A stretch of DNA of 6,472 nt from Nitrospinota bacterium (GTDB lineage Bacteria > Nitrospinota > Nitrospinia > UBA9942 > JAHJSF01): assembly GCA_018830405.1 (NCBI GenBank), contig JAHJSF010000080.1, forward strand, positions 1-6,472, given 5' to 3'. The notes beneath the pieces are model-generated. The model saw only the letters and a program-made list of their open reading frames with translations. It had not been told where the DNA came from and did not search any database. A program made the position numbers and the translations under genes. Of this stretch, positions 1 to 6,260 are shown in pieces. How positions within the stretch are numbered: the first letter of the stretch is position 1; every line of letters starts with the position of its first letter.

Positions 1-2
1 CG

Positions 3-83
3 GACATAGAAAACTGGCAACATATAATTCACAGGGAAAGGAGGTCAACAATTCTGATAAGAAAGCCGCTTAATATCAAGTAG
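3..83 (+). CDS. Possible C-terminal end of a gene entering from the left edge (perhaps a transposase)
   Basis: One plus-strand frame is open from base 3 to a TAG at 81-83. It would encode a basic 26-residue tail containing HRERRSTILIRKPLNIK. The stretch is too short to assign a family. The reason to suspect a transposase tail is the context: directly downstream (93-138) are two tandem GGACA-type repeats ending in TTGACA, which resemble transposase-binding sites at the end of an insertion sequence. A neighbouring frame is also open from base 2 to a TAA at 71-73, so the reading frame is not certain. No start codon can be judged because the gene would begin outside the window. Confidence 0.3.
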   Translation, partial: DIENWQHIIHRERRSTILIRKPLNIK

Positions 84-138
84 CTGCAAACAGGACAGTT
101 TATTTGCTACAAAACCGGACAATTCTATTTGTTGACAA
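84..138 (+). mobile_element. Candidate insertion-sequence terminus with two tandem subterminal repeats
   Basis: Two imperfect direct repeats, offset by 24 bases, are visible: GGACAGTTTATTTGCTACAA at 93-112 and a copy starting GGACAATTCTATTTG at 117, ending TTGACAA at 138. Read from the outside, the end would begin TGTCAAC. Multiple subterminal repeats next to a TGTCA-type tip are a known design in IS21-like and related DDE (rve) integrase elements. Assignment to a family is inference, since the transposase is not in the window and no target duplication can be checked. Confidence 0.4.
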
Positions 139-166
139 CACAATTGTTTAAAAAGTTTCCCCCCTT

Positions 167-256
167 ACAACCCCCTTGATCCCCCTTTGTTAAGGGGGAA
201 TATTGTAAATAGGGTTTCATGTAATTCCCCCTTAGAAAAGGGGGTAAGGGGGTTGT
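167..256. repeat. Composite palindromic C/G-run element, copy 1 (downstream of pgsA)
   Basis: The ends are inverted: ACAACCCCCTT at 167-177 and AAGGGGGTTGT at 246-256. Inside lie two hairpin cores. One is CCCCCTTTGTTAAGGGGGA (181-199), and the other reads CCCCCTTAGAAAAGGGGG (227-244), which is the reverse-strand form of a TTTTCTAA core. About 25 bases of AT-rich sequence separate the halves. The element sits just past the pgsA stop, so the pgsA transcript would run into strong hairpins. There is no U-tract after them, so this is not a typical intrinsic terminator. No open frame is present, so it is probably a non-autonomous (MITE- or REP-like) element. Confidence 0.75.
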
Positions 257-273
257 TGCAGTGGATTAGACCA

Positions 274-864
274 TCAAAAATCGGTCAAATCTTTCCAGGC
301 AATCTGGAGGTAGGCAACCATAGTCCAGGCGGTCATGGCGGCGGCGGCATACAATAAAATCTCCCCCATGAAAAAAATGGGTAGGCCAAACAAATTATCG
401 TGGTAGAGGATAAAAGGGATAGCCGTCATCTGAATACCCGTCTTGACCTTACCGGCATTTGAAACCTTCAGTTTAGACCTTTTACCAAGTTCGGCCATCC
501 ACTCCCTCAGGGCCGAGATAGTTATCTCGCGCCCTATAATAATCAGGACGGCCATTGAAAAGATCCCCCTCCCCAGGAGGTAGTCATTGTGCGTATCGGA
601 TAAAAGGAGAATCAGGGCGGCGGCCACCATCAGTTTATCGGCCACCGGGTCAAGGAAGGCCCCGAAGGGGGAGGTCTGCTCAAGACTGCGGGCCAGGTAA
701 CCATCCAGCCAATCGGTCAGGGCGGCCGCGACAAAGATGACCGTGGTTATAATGTTGGCGTGCCGGTAGGGAATAAAGTAGGCTGCGACGAATAGGGGAA
801 TCATGGCTATCCTCGATGCGGTTACAAGGTTGGGGATAGTATAGGGATTATTTATCTTTCTCAT
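274..864 (-). CDS. pgsA: CDP-diacylglycerol--glycerol-3-phosphate 3-phosphatidyltransferase
   Basis: This 196-residue integral membrane enzyme transfers the phosphatidyl group from CDP-diacylglycerol to glycerol-3-phosphate. That gives phosphatidylglycerolphosphate, the committed step to phosphatidylglycerol and cardiolipin. The full CDP-alcohol phosphotransferase signature is intact: D51-x2-D54-G55-x2-A58-R59-x8-G68-x3-D72-x3-D76, with all metal- and substrate-binding aspartates present. The N-terminal NPYTIPNLVTASRI block and the GREITISALREWMAELGKRS block (111-130) are typical of bacterial PgsA, as is the KVKTGIQM segment that follows. Hydrophobic stretches fit about five or six membrane helices, and the length matches the family. 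The start is supported by a GGAG Shine-Dalgarno (minus strand, 876-873) eight bases before the ATG. The gene is divergent from ftsE and flanked on both sides by palindromic repeats. I see nothing broken in it. Confidence 0.96.
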   Translation of the reverse strand: MRKINNPYTIPNLVTASRIAMIPLFVAAYFIPYRHANIITTVIFVAAALTDWLDGYLARSLEQTSPFGAFLDPVADKLMVAAALILLLSDTHNDYLLGRGIFSMAVLIIIGREITISALREWMAELGKRSKLKVSNAGKVKTGIQMTAIPFILYHDNLFGLPIFFMGEILLYAAAAMTAWTMVAYLQIAWKDLTDF

Positions 865-889
865 CGAATCTTCTCCGGCTGCCTGTTAA

Positions 890-1056
890 AACCCCCTGCC
901 CCCCTTTGTTAAGGGGGAGTTGCGGCAAAGTTCCCCTTTTCTAAGGGGGATTTACCACAAGTCCCCCACCATAATCCCCCCCCCGCTGTGGGGGAGGAAA
1001 AAGGAGAGGGGGGGACTCTACTAATATTCCCCCTTAACAAAGGGGGCTAGGGGGTT
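890..1056. repeat. Composite palindromic C/G-run element, copy 2 (three cores plus central G/C block)
   Basis: The ends are inverted: AACCCCCT at 890-897 and AGGGGGTT at 1049-1056. The cores are CCCCCTTTGTTAAGGGGG (900-917 region), TTCCCCTTTTCTAAGGGGGA (931-950) and TTCCCCCTTAACAAAGGGGG (1028-1046 region, opposite orientation to the first). Between them is a further inverted pair, AGTCCCCC (960-967) and GGGGGACT (1010-1017), around a run of nine C (976-984). It is larger than copy 1 and may be two elements inserted into one another. It lies just upstream of the pgsA start, so the pgsA promoter probably lies within or very close to it. Confidence 0.7.
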
Positions 1057-1161
1057 GTTATATAGGGACTCCCCTTTTCATATATCCATCCCCGATAAAG
1101 GCCATTATAACCAAGAAATGGTCAAAAGAAAAATTGTCTGTTAAAACAAATACAAATTGGG

Positions 1162-1194
1162 ACAACCCCCTTATTCCCCCTTTATTAAGGGGGA
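1162..1194 (+). repeat. Single-arm C/G-run repeat, copy 3
   Basis: An ACAACCCCC end is followed by a CCCCCTTTATTAAGGGGGA hairpin core (1176-1194). The opposite GGGGGTTGT end is absent, so this is a half-element or a decayed copy. The loop differs by one base from the usual TTTGTTAA form. Confidence 0.65.
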
Positions 1195-1295
1195 TTATTG
1201 AGTTAAACTCTAAATTTACTTATAAAGAGCTAATTGTTATTATTACAGGTGTGTATTGTGTATACGGTGAAGGCCTTGGGTAAGCTGATATCAAA

Positions 1296-1328
1296 TCCCC
1301 CTTTCCCCCCCTTTGCTAAAGGGGGGAT
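1296..1328 (+). repeat. Single-arm C/G-run repeat, copy 4, upstream of ftsE
   Basis: TCCCCCTTT is followed by a hairpin of seven C, a TTTGCTAAA loop and six G (1305-1326). The terminal ACAA is missing and there is no inverted partner arm. It ends about 75 bases before the ftsE start, so an ftsE promoter must lie between it and 1402, or transcription must pass through it. Confidence 0.6.
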
Positions 1329-1388
1329 TATGGCAATTTTCTTTTTACCGTTACCATGGCCTATAAAAACATTGGGCATACGTTCCAC

Positions 1389-1394
1389 AAAGGA
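1389..1394 (+). promoter_or_regulatory. Ribosome binding site of ftsE
   Basis: AAAGGA lies eight bases before the ATG at 1403. It supports that codon as the start and fits the conserved N-terminus of FtsE proteins, in which a short first strand precedes the Y-G-S-A block. Confidence 0.75.
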
Positions 1395-1402
1395 TAGACA
1401 CA

Positions 1403-2053
1403 ATGGTTAATCTTTATCACGTGTACAAAAGATACGGCTCGGCCCAGACTTTATCGGACATTACTTTTAAAGTCGACAAAGGAGAGTTTATCTATATAAC
1501 CGGTCCGAGCGGGGCGGGCAAGTCAACCCTTCTCAATATCCTATTCTGTTCTATATCCTTTAATGAGGGACAGATAGTAGTCAACGGGAAAAATATTCTT
1601 AAGATGAGAGATAGTAGTATCCCCTACTACAGAAGAGATATTGGGATGGTCTTTCAGGATTTTCAACTTCTGACCCATAAGACCATATTTCAAAATATCG
1701 GTTTTGCCCAACATGCAGTCGGGACATGGGGAGCCAAAGCTAAACAGAGGGTCTGGTGGAAACTGAAAGATGTCGGGCTGACAACCAAGAAAGACCATTA
1801 CCCCTTAGAGCTGTCGGGGGGAGAACAGCAAAGAGTGGCCGTAGCCAGGGCCTTAATAAATAACCCCAAGATAGTTATGGCCGACGAACCTACCGGAAAC
1901 CTTGATGAACAGATGTCAAACCAAATTATAAGGCTCCTCCAAAAGGCGAATGAAGAGGGGGCAACCGTTTTATTCGCCACCCATAACGAAAGGTTGATAG
2001 AAAATTTTCCGGCCAGGGTTATCAGGCTGGATAAAGGGAGGATGGTCGAATGA
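1403..2053 (+). CDS. ftsE: Cell division ATP-binding protein FtsE
   Basis: This is the cytoplasmic ABC-type ATPase of the FtsEX complex, which acts at the division septum and powers regulation of peptidoglycan hydrolysis through FtsX. All nucleotide-binding motifs are intact in the 216 residues. They are Walker A GPSGAGKST (34-42), Q-loop Q85 in MVFQDFQLL, signature LSGGEQQR (137-144), Walker B IVMADEP with the catalytic E162, D-loop NLD (166-168) and switch H194. The FQDFQLL sequence after the Q-loop and the TGNLD block are characteristic of FtsE. The length is normal for the family, which is usually around 220 residues. The stop overlaps the ftsX start by ATGA, as expected for two subunits made together. 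It is the first gene of the plus-strand operon, and the preceding 538 bases carry no gene. Confidence 0.96.
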   Translation: MVNLYHVYKRYGSAQTLSDITFKVDKGEFIYITGPSGAGKSTLLNILFCSISFNEGQIVVNGKNILKMRDSSIPYYRRDIGMVFQDFQLLTHKTIFQNIGFAQHAVGTWGAKAKQRVWWKLKDVGLTTKKDHYPLELSGGEQQRVAVARALINNPKIVMADEPTGNLDEQMSNQIIRLLQKANEEGATVLFATHNERLIENFPARVIRLDKGRMVE

Positions 2054-2952
2054 TACGCCAATTTGTTTTCTCCGTTGTCGAGGCAATGGATGGGGTAAAG
2101 AGTAACCGAGGGACAACTCTCCTGACCATCGGAACAATTACTGTCTCAATCTATTTCATGGGTTTCTTTTTTGTTTCTCTGACAAACCTAAACAATATAT
2201 TTAACAGCCTAAAACAAAGGTCGAGCTTGGTTGTCTACCTAAAGGACAATCGGCCTGAAAGGGAAATAAAAGACCTCGAAAGCTGGATAGCCGAAAACAA
2301 AGACGTCGCCACAATGAATTATATATCCAAGGATGACGCCTTGGCCGACTTCAAAAAAGAATTTAAATGGGACGAATCGGTTTTGGAAGGGATAGGCCAT
2401 AATCCGCTCCCGGCCTCATTTGTTATCACCCTCAAAGGCGGGGCAAAAAACTTAGAGGCCATTGATGGCATTGCTGCCGACCTGATTAAGTTTAAAGGGG
2501 TAGAGGATGTTGAGTATGGGCGGGAATGGGTAGAGCAATTACGATCTCTTATCGCTATCGCCCGCCTAATTATAGTAGGAGTGGGGATACTCCTGGCCCT
2601 GGGGCTTCTTTTCATCGTCTCAAACACGATTAGTCTATCCATATATTCAAGACTGGACGAAATAAAGGTTATGAAATTGGTTGGGGCCACAAAACGTTTC
2701 ATAAGAGGACCATTCGTTGTAGAAGGAATAATAGAGGGAATAATCGGTTCGATAGCCGCTATGATCTTTCTATACGGCTCCTACCTAATATTAATTTTCA
2801 AAATACCTGAATCAACCATCATCTTGCTCGGTCTACAGGAGATATCCTTCCTCTCCCGAGCTACAATTTTTTGGCTGATTGCCTCCGGCGGATTGATAGG
2901 ACTAATCGGCGCCGAGATAGCCATAAGTAAAGTGATTAGGATAAGAGATTGA
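2050..2952 (+). CDS. ftsX: Cell division protein FtsX (membrane subunit of FtsEX)
   Basis: FtsX is the membrane partner of FtsE. It passes ATP-driven changes to periplasmic activators of cell-wall hydrolases. The 300 residues show the standard layout. There is a short cytoplasmic N-terminus and a first helix (about 23-45), then a periplasmic domain (about 46-165) with the NPLPASFVITLKG block (118-130). Three more helices follow, at about 168-192, 222-250 and 272-294. The conserved cytoplasmic loop SNTISLSIYSRLDEIKVMKL (191-210), followed by VGAT, is the strongest family marker. The start is set by the ATGA overlap with ftsE and a GGAGG at 2037-2041, eight bases upstream. The last base of the stop codon is also the first base of a large inverted repeat that fills the gap to the next gene. 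Confidence 0.95.
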   Translation: MIRQFVFSVVEAMDGVKSNRGTTLLTIGTITVSIYFMGFFFVSLTNLNNIFNSLKQRSSLVVYLKDNRPEREIKDLESWIAENKDVATMNYISKDDALADFKKEFKWDESVLEGIGHNPLPASFVITLKGGAKNLEAIDGIAADLIKFKGVEDVEYGREWVEQLRSLIAIARLIIVGVGILLALGLLFIVSNTISLSIYSRLDEIKVMKLVGATKRFIRGPFVVEGIIEGIIGSIAAMIFLYGSYLILIFKIPESTIILLGLQEISFLSRATIFWLIASGGLIGLIGAEIAISKVIRIRD

Positions 2953-3106
2953 TACGGAGTCGCATTCAAACGCTAACTACGTTGGCTTCGTCGTCAGCTC
3001 CTCGACATACAACCCCCTATCCCCCTTTGTTAAGGGGGAATAAGGGGGTTGTACGTCGCCTCCTCCTGGCCGCCTTGTTATCATTTTGAATGCGACTCCG
3101 TATGAA
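2949..3106. repeat. Large nested palindrome filling the ftsX-envC junction
   Basis: The outer arms are a perfect 19-bp inverted repeat, ATACGGAGTCGCATTCAAA at 2952-2970 and its reverse complement at 3085-3103. One mismatch aside, the match extends to 2949 and 3106. An inner pair, CGACATAC (3003-3010) and GTACGTCG (3051-3058), closes the centre with one mismatch. The loop of that pair is occupied by a separate C/G-run hairpin (3008-3053). The element therefore appears composite, with one palindromic repeat lodged in another. It starts on the last base of the ftsX stop and ends inside the start region of the next gene. It encodes nothing convincing and would form a long hairpin in the operon mRNA. 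Confidence 0.85.
3008..3053. repeat. C/G-run hairpin, copy 5, inside the ftsX-envC palindrome
   Basis: TACAACCCCCTAT and its counterpart AATAAGGGGGTTGTA form an outer stem around the core CCCCCTTTGTTAAGGGGGA (3021-3039). This is the most compact and symmetric copy in the window: one core, with both ACAACCCCC ends present. It is close to a minimal form of the elements at 167-256 and 890-1056. Confidence 0.8.
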
Positions 3107-4298
3107 TATAAAACGACTCCTTAGATATGTGGCCGTCACACTCCTTATAATTTCTCTCCCTTTATCTGCGTTTTCGGCCAAGGATAATATAGACAGCCGG
3201 ATAGCCAAAGGGACTGAAACCTTAAACAAATTAAATAACGAAATCGTCAAAAATAAAACAGAACTGGCCCGCTTAAAAAAGATGGAAGATTCCATAACCA
3301 ACCGACTCAACACAATAGACCGGAAGATAAAGCTGACCGACAACGAAATAGCCGTTCTTAAAATCGACCTCGATAAGAATAGACAAGAGGGGGAGCGGAT
3401 AAGAGGGGAAAGAGGAATAATTCAAAAAAATATCAGCGATAATAGTGAGCTGCTCAGCAAGCACATGATAAGGCTGCATAAGGAAGGACATTTTTCCTTC
3501 CTTAAGGCTGTCCTTACTTCCAAAAACTTTTCCGACTTTTTAAGGAGGGCCAAATACTCAAGAATATTGGCCAAAGAAGAGGCGAGGGTCTTACGTAGCC
3601 AGAGGGAAGAAGAGAAGAAATTTGACAGGATACAGATAGAATTAAACAGCAACGAGAGTAAAATTAAAAATCTTATAGAGGGAATATCGAGCAAAAAAGT
3701 AGTCGCCCTCGAAGAGCAGAGAAAGAAGAAGGGGATGCTTGAAGATATAGCCGTCAAGCGCGAGGTCTACCTGAAACATAAAGAAGAGGCGGAAAAAGCG
3801 GCCAAGGATCTGTCGGCCCTCCTTGGAACCTTAAAAAGGAAGGAGAAGACTGCCTATGTTCCCCAAAAAGGTTCGACCAACTTTGCTAATATGCGGGGGA
3901 AACTCCCCTGGCCTATATCGGGAAAAATAATATCCCCCTTCGGAAAGATAAAAAATCCAAAATTCAATGTCTACACATTCAACAACGGTATAGAGATACA
4001 AACCCGCCCCGACCTGGAGGTAAAGGCGATACATGACGGGCAGGTTATCTTTGCCGACTGGTTCAAAGGTTACGGCAAATTGGTCATTGTTGACAACGGC
4101 GGGGGCTACTACTCCCTCTACGGCCATCTGGATAAGATAGAGGCCCCGATAGGGAAGAACATATACTCGGGGAATGTTTTGGGCTATTCGGGAGAGACCG
4201 GTTCTATAAACGGATATACCCTCTATTTTGAGATAAGGAAAGATGGGAAACCTGTTAATCCTCTGATATGGCTGAACAAGAACAGAAGGGTGGCCTGA
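3090..4298 (+). CDS. envC: EnvC-like murein hydrolase activator (signal peptide, coiled coils, degenerate LytM/M23 domain)
   Basis: This is an exported protein of about 400 residues, probably the periplasmic partner of FtsEX that activates cell-wall amidases. Numbering is from the ATG at 3090. A signal peptide is visible (basic NIKRLLRY, a hydrophobic core, and AFSA with cleavage probably after A30). Charged coiled-coil segments run at about 35-125 and 155-250. A C-terminal LytM/M23 fold (about 270-397) carries the EnvC-like blocks VKAIHDGQVIFADWFKGYGK, YSLYGHL and LYFEIRKDGKPVNPLIWL. Three metal or catalytic positions of active M23 enzymes are replaced: the GIDI region reads NNGIEI (N298, E302) and HLHF reads TLYF. 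Only H346 remains. This loss matches activator-type EnvC. The start is uncertain. ATG at 3090 and ATG at 3102 both lie in or at the edge of the inverted repeat, and neither has a visible Shine-Dalgarno. The 3102 start gives the more typical signal peptide. The gene symbol is assigned by architecture and position next to ftsEX. Confidence 0.85.
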   Translation: MRLRMNIKRLLRYVAVTLLIISLPLSAFSAKDNIDSRIAKGTETLNKLNNEIVKNKTELARLKKMEDSITNRLNTIDRKIKLTDNEIAVLKIDLDKNRQEGERIRGERGIIQKNISDNSELLSKHMIRLHKEGHFSFLKAVLTSKNFSDFLRRAKYSRILAKEEARVLRSQREEEKKFDRIQIELNSNESKIKNLIEGISSKKVVALEEQRKKKGMLEDIAVKREVYLKHKEEAEKAAKDLSALLGTLKRKEKTAYVPQKGSTNFANMRGKLPWPISGKIISPFGKIKNPKFNVYTFNNGIEIQTRPDLEVKAIHDGQVIFADWFKGYGKLVIVDNGGGYYSLYGHLDKIEAPIGKNIYSGNVLGYSGETGSINGYTLYFEIRKDGKPVNPLIWLNKNRRVA

Positions 4299-4301
4299 AA
4301 A

Positions 4302-5231
4302 ATGTTAGTCATAAGAGATGCGGCAAACATAAAAAAGGAAATCAAAACCCCCGTAGTTACCCTGGGGAATTTTGACGGAATCCACCTCGGCCATAAAACA
4401 ATCTTGAACTATGTCTCAGATATGGCCGGCAAGACAGACGGCACGGCTGTGGCCATAACCTTCAGTCCCCATCCTCTCAAAGTCCTCTCCCCCGACCTCT
4501 CCCCGGCCATGCTGACAACATTCAAAAAGAAGGTGACCCTTATTCGGGATGAGGGGATAGATATACTCGTCTGCGCCAGATTCTCCAAAAAATTTGCCGA
4601 TCAGCACCCGCGCAGCTTTGCCGAAGATGTCTTGGTTGGAAAGATAGGGGCCAAAGAAGTAGTGGTGGGCTACGACTACCGATTCGGTAAAGGGAGAGAA
4701 GGGACAATAGACTACCTCAAAAAAATGGGGGAAGAGTTTGGTTTTGCCATAACCGTTATTGATGCCTACAAGGTGGAGGGAGAAATAGTCAGCAGCACGG
4801 CCATTCGCTCGTTTATCGAGGATGGCGAGGTAGACAAGGCCTCCCGAATGTTGGGACGATATTACTCTATAGAGGGGAGGGTAATAAATGGGATGAAACA
4901 GGGGATAGCCATCGGCTACCCGACCGCCAACATATCGACCCCTTCCGAACTCCTTCCACATACGGGGGTCTACGCCGCCAATGTTAATATCGAAAACAAA
5001 AGATATAACGGTGTGGTCAATATCGGTTTTAACCCCACCTTCAAACGTGACAGGTTGACCATAGAAACTCATATCTTAGAATTTAAAGGAGATCTCTACG
5101 GCTGTAGAATGGAAATAGAATTTATAGGCCGGATAAGAAACGAGCAGGAATTCCCCTCGGCTGAGGAACTGGCCAAGCAGATAAGAAAAGATGTAGACAC
5201 CGCAACAAAAATCATTGCCAAGGCCGGATGA
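4302..5231 (+). CDS. ribF: Bifunctional riboflavin kinase / FAD synthetase
   Basis: RibF phosphorylates riboflavin to FMN and adenylates FMN to FAD in the cytoplasm. The 309 residues show both modules. The N-terminal nucleotidyltransferase has GNFDGIHLGHK (22-32), TFSPHP (53-58), GYDYRFGKGREG (123-134) and VSSTAIR (163-169, matching the family ISSTxIR). The C-terminal kinase has GIAIGYPTAN (201-210, with the PTAN metal/ATP motif), NIGFNPTF (240-247) and ETHIL with the catalytic E255. The length is normal. The start lies three bases after the envC-like stop, with a weak GAAGGG upstream at 4285-4290, so translation is probably coupled. There is no room for an FMN riboswitch. The stop overlaps the next gene by ATGA. 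It seems to be a housekeeping gene carried in the division operon. Confidence 0.96.
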   Translation: MLVIRDAANIKKEIKTPVVTLGNFDGIHLGHKTILNYVSDMAGKTDGTAVAITFSPHPLKVLSPDLSPAMLTTFKKKVTLIRDEGIDILVCARFSKKFADQHPRSFAEDVLVGKIGAKEVVVGYDYRFGKGREGTIDYLKKMGEEFGFAITVIDAYKVEGEIVSSTAIRSFIEDGEVDKASRMLGRYYSIEGRVINGMKQGIAIGYPTANISTPSELLPHTGVYAANVNIENKRYNGVVNIGFNPTFKRDRLTIETHILEFKGDLYGCRMEIEFIGRIRNEQEFPSAEELAKQIRKDVDTATKIIAKAG

Positions 5232-6241
5232 AAAAAAAACATATCATCATAAGCCTGCTGTTGGCCGGGGCGGCCCTCTACCTGACATTCAAAAACCTCT
5301 CCTACACCGAAATAAGAGATGCCCTCCGAATGGTTCAATATTCCTACCTCATATATGGAACGATATTGATATTGTTAACCTTTGTTGTCAGGGCAGTCAG
5401 GTGGCAGCATATCGTCAAACATGTCAAGCCGATGACCATAAAAGAACTCCTCCCCCCTCTGATGATAGGTTTTATGGGGAACATGCTCCCGGCCAGAGCG
5501 GGGGAATTTATACGCGCCTACCTGATCGGCAAAAAGGGGAATATAAGTTTCAGTTCCTCCATAGCCACTGTATTTATCGAGAGGGTCTTCGACCTTCTGA
5601 TGCTCCTGATGTTGCTCGTTTGGGTCCTGCTATTTAAAGCCAGCCTCTTCGCCCACCTCAACATCTATGGAAAATCGGTTGAGGGGTTGATGATAAAATT
5701 TGGCTATGGGGCTCTGGCCTTATGTCTGGGACTGATAATATTCTGCTACATGCTCCTACACGCCACCAAGGCAATCATCCAGCCAATCGCCTACCTCATC
5801 CGCCCCTTCCCCTATAAATTTAAGAGAAAGGTATTCAGGCTGATCCATGCCTTCAGAGCCGGACTCGGCATGCTGACCAGCTATAAAACAGTCGCCCTCG
5901 TCTTCTCCATGACCGCCTTGGAGTGGTTCTTAATAGTACTCTCCAACTACCCCTTCTTCCTGGCCTTCAACCTTGGCTATCTCCCCTACACCGCCTTGGT
6001 AGTAGTGATTGTAATGGTAGGAGTATTCATATCTCTACTCCCAACCCCAGGCTACCTTGGCTCATTCCAGCTGGCAACCGTCGTTGCCCTCTACCACATC
6101 TACGGAGTCCCTGAAGTAACCGCCGCAAGTTTCGGCATAATAACTTGGGGGGTCAACACGGCCATAGTAGCTGTCTTCGGGACCTACTTCCTGATGACTC
6201 AAAAGATATCCATAAAGGAATTAAAGGCCAAGGTAGAATAA
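5228..6241 (+). CDS. Flippase-like integral membrane protein, lysylphosphatidylglycerol-synthase TM (UPF0104) family
   Basis: This is a 337-residue polytopic membrane protein with roughly eight hydrophobic segments. Family markers are RAVRW (55-59), the loop GFMGNMLPARAGEFIR (81-96), ERVFD (118-122) and LPTPGYLGSFQ (271-281). All of these belong to the transmembrane domain shared by MprF and the UPF0104/AglD-like proteins. The soluble aminoacyl-transfer (DUF2156) domain of MprF is absent, so it is not a complete lysyl-PG synthase. It may move or modify a lipid or lipid-linked sugar, but the substrate cannot be told from sequence. The start is fixed by the ATGA overlap with ribF. The only upstream purine patch is a weak AAGG, so expression probably depends on coupling. 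It is the last gene of the run, and a C/G-run repeat follows 36 bases later. Confidence 0.88.
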   Translation: MKKKHIIISLLLAGAALYLTFKNLSYTEIRDALRMVQYSYLIYGTILILLTFVVRAVRWQHIVKHVKPMTIKELLPPLMIGFMGNMLPARAGEFIRAYLIGKKGNISFSSSIATVFIERVFDLLMLLMLLVWVLLFKASLFAHLNIYGKSVEGLMIKFGYGALALCLGLIIFCYMLLHATKAIIQPIAYLIRPFPYKFKRKVFRLIHAFRAGLGMLTSYKTVALVFSMTALEWFLIVLSNYPFFLAFNLGYLPYTALVVVIVMVGVFISLLPTPGYLGSFQLATVVALYHIYGVPEVTAASFGIITWGVNTAIVAVFGTYFLMTQKISIKELKAKVE

Positions 6242-6260
6242 AAAATAGCAGGAACTAAGA

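Larger units (their letters stand above)
865..1402. other. Divergent intergenic region pgsA/ftsE, repeat-filled, no gene seen
   Basis: This 538-base gap separates the divergent pgsA and ftsE starts. Much of it is palindromic C/G-run repeats (listed separately at 890-1056, 1162-1194 and 1296-1328). The AT-rich stretches between them (about 1060-1160 and 1195-1295) contain no convincing open frame, tRNA or named RNA motif. Promoters for both directions must lie here, but I see no good sigma-70 pair. The best -10-like string near ftsE is TATAAA at 1362-1367, without a matching -35. Confidence 0.6.

Noticed and set aside
555-740. 61-codon plus-strand open frame
   Set aside because: It is antisense to the CDP-alcohol phosphotransferase motif region of pgsA, has a low-complexity R/P/G-rich product and has no ribosome binding site of note.
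1228-1270. Sigma-70 promoter for ftsE (TTGTTA at 1234 with TATACG at 1261)
   Set aside because: The spacing is 21 bases and both boxes are weak, so it was not listed as a feature.
167-1328. CRISPR array suggested by repeated similar motifs
   Set aside because: Copies are palindromic, irregularly spaced, in both orientations and of varied length. There are no uniform unique spacers and no cas genes.
3090-4298. Active M23 endopeptidase
   Set aside because: Three of the key metal or catalytic positions are substituted (N298 and E302 in place of H and D, and TLYF in place of HLHF), which fits a non-enzymatic activator better.
4280-4302. FMN riboswitch before ribF
   Set aside because: Only three bases separate the preceding stop from the ribF start, so there is no space for the roughly 120-base RNA.
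4416-5072. 218-codon open frame on the minus strand
   Set aside because: It lies wholly inside ribF, whose catalytic motifs are all intact, and the antisense product shows no recognisable domain. It is a shadow frame.
5215-5637. 140-codon plus-strand open frame overlapping ribF and the membrane protein
   Set aside because: It is a shifted frame over the well-supported UPF0104 protein. Its composition (rich in P, R, H and C) is typical of a shadow.
5228-6241. Full lysylphosphatidylglycerol synthase (MprF)
   Set aside because: Only the transmembrane domain is present. The protein ends at residue 337, without the C-terminal DUF2156 aminoacyl-transfer domain.
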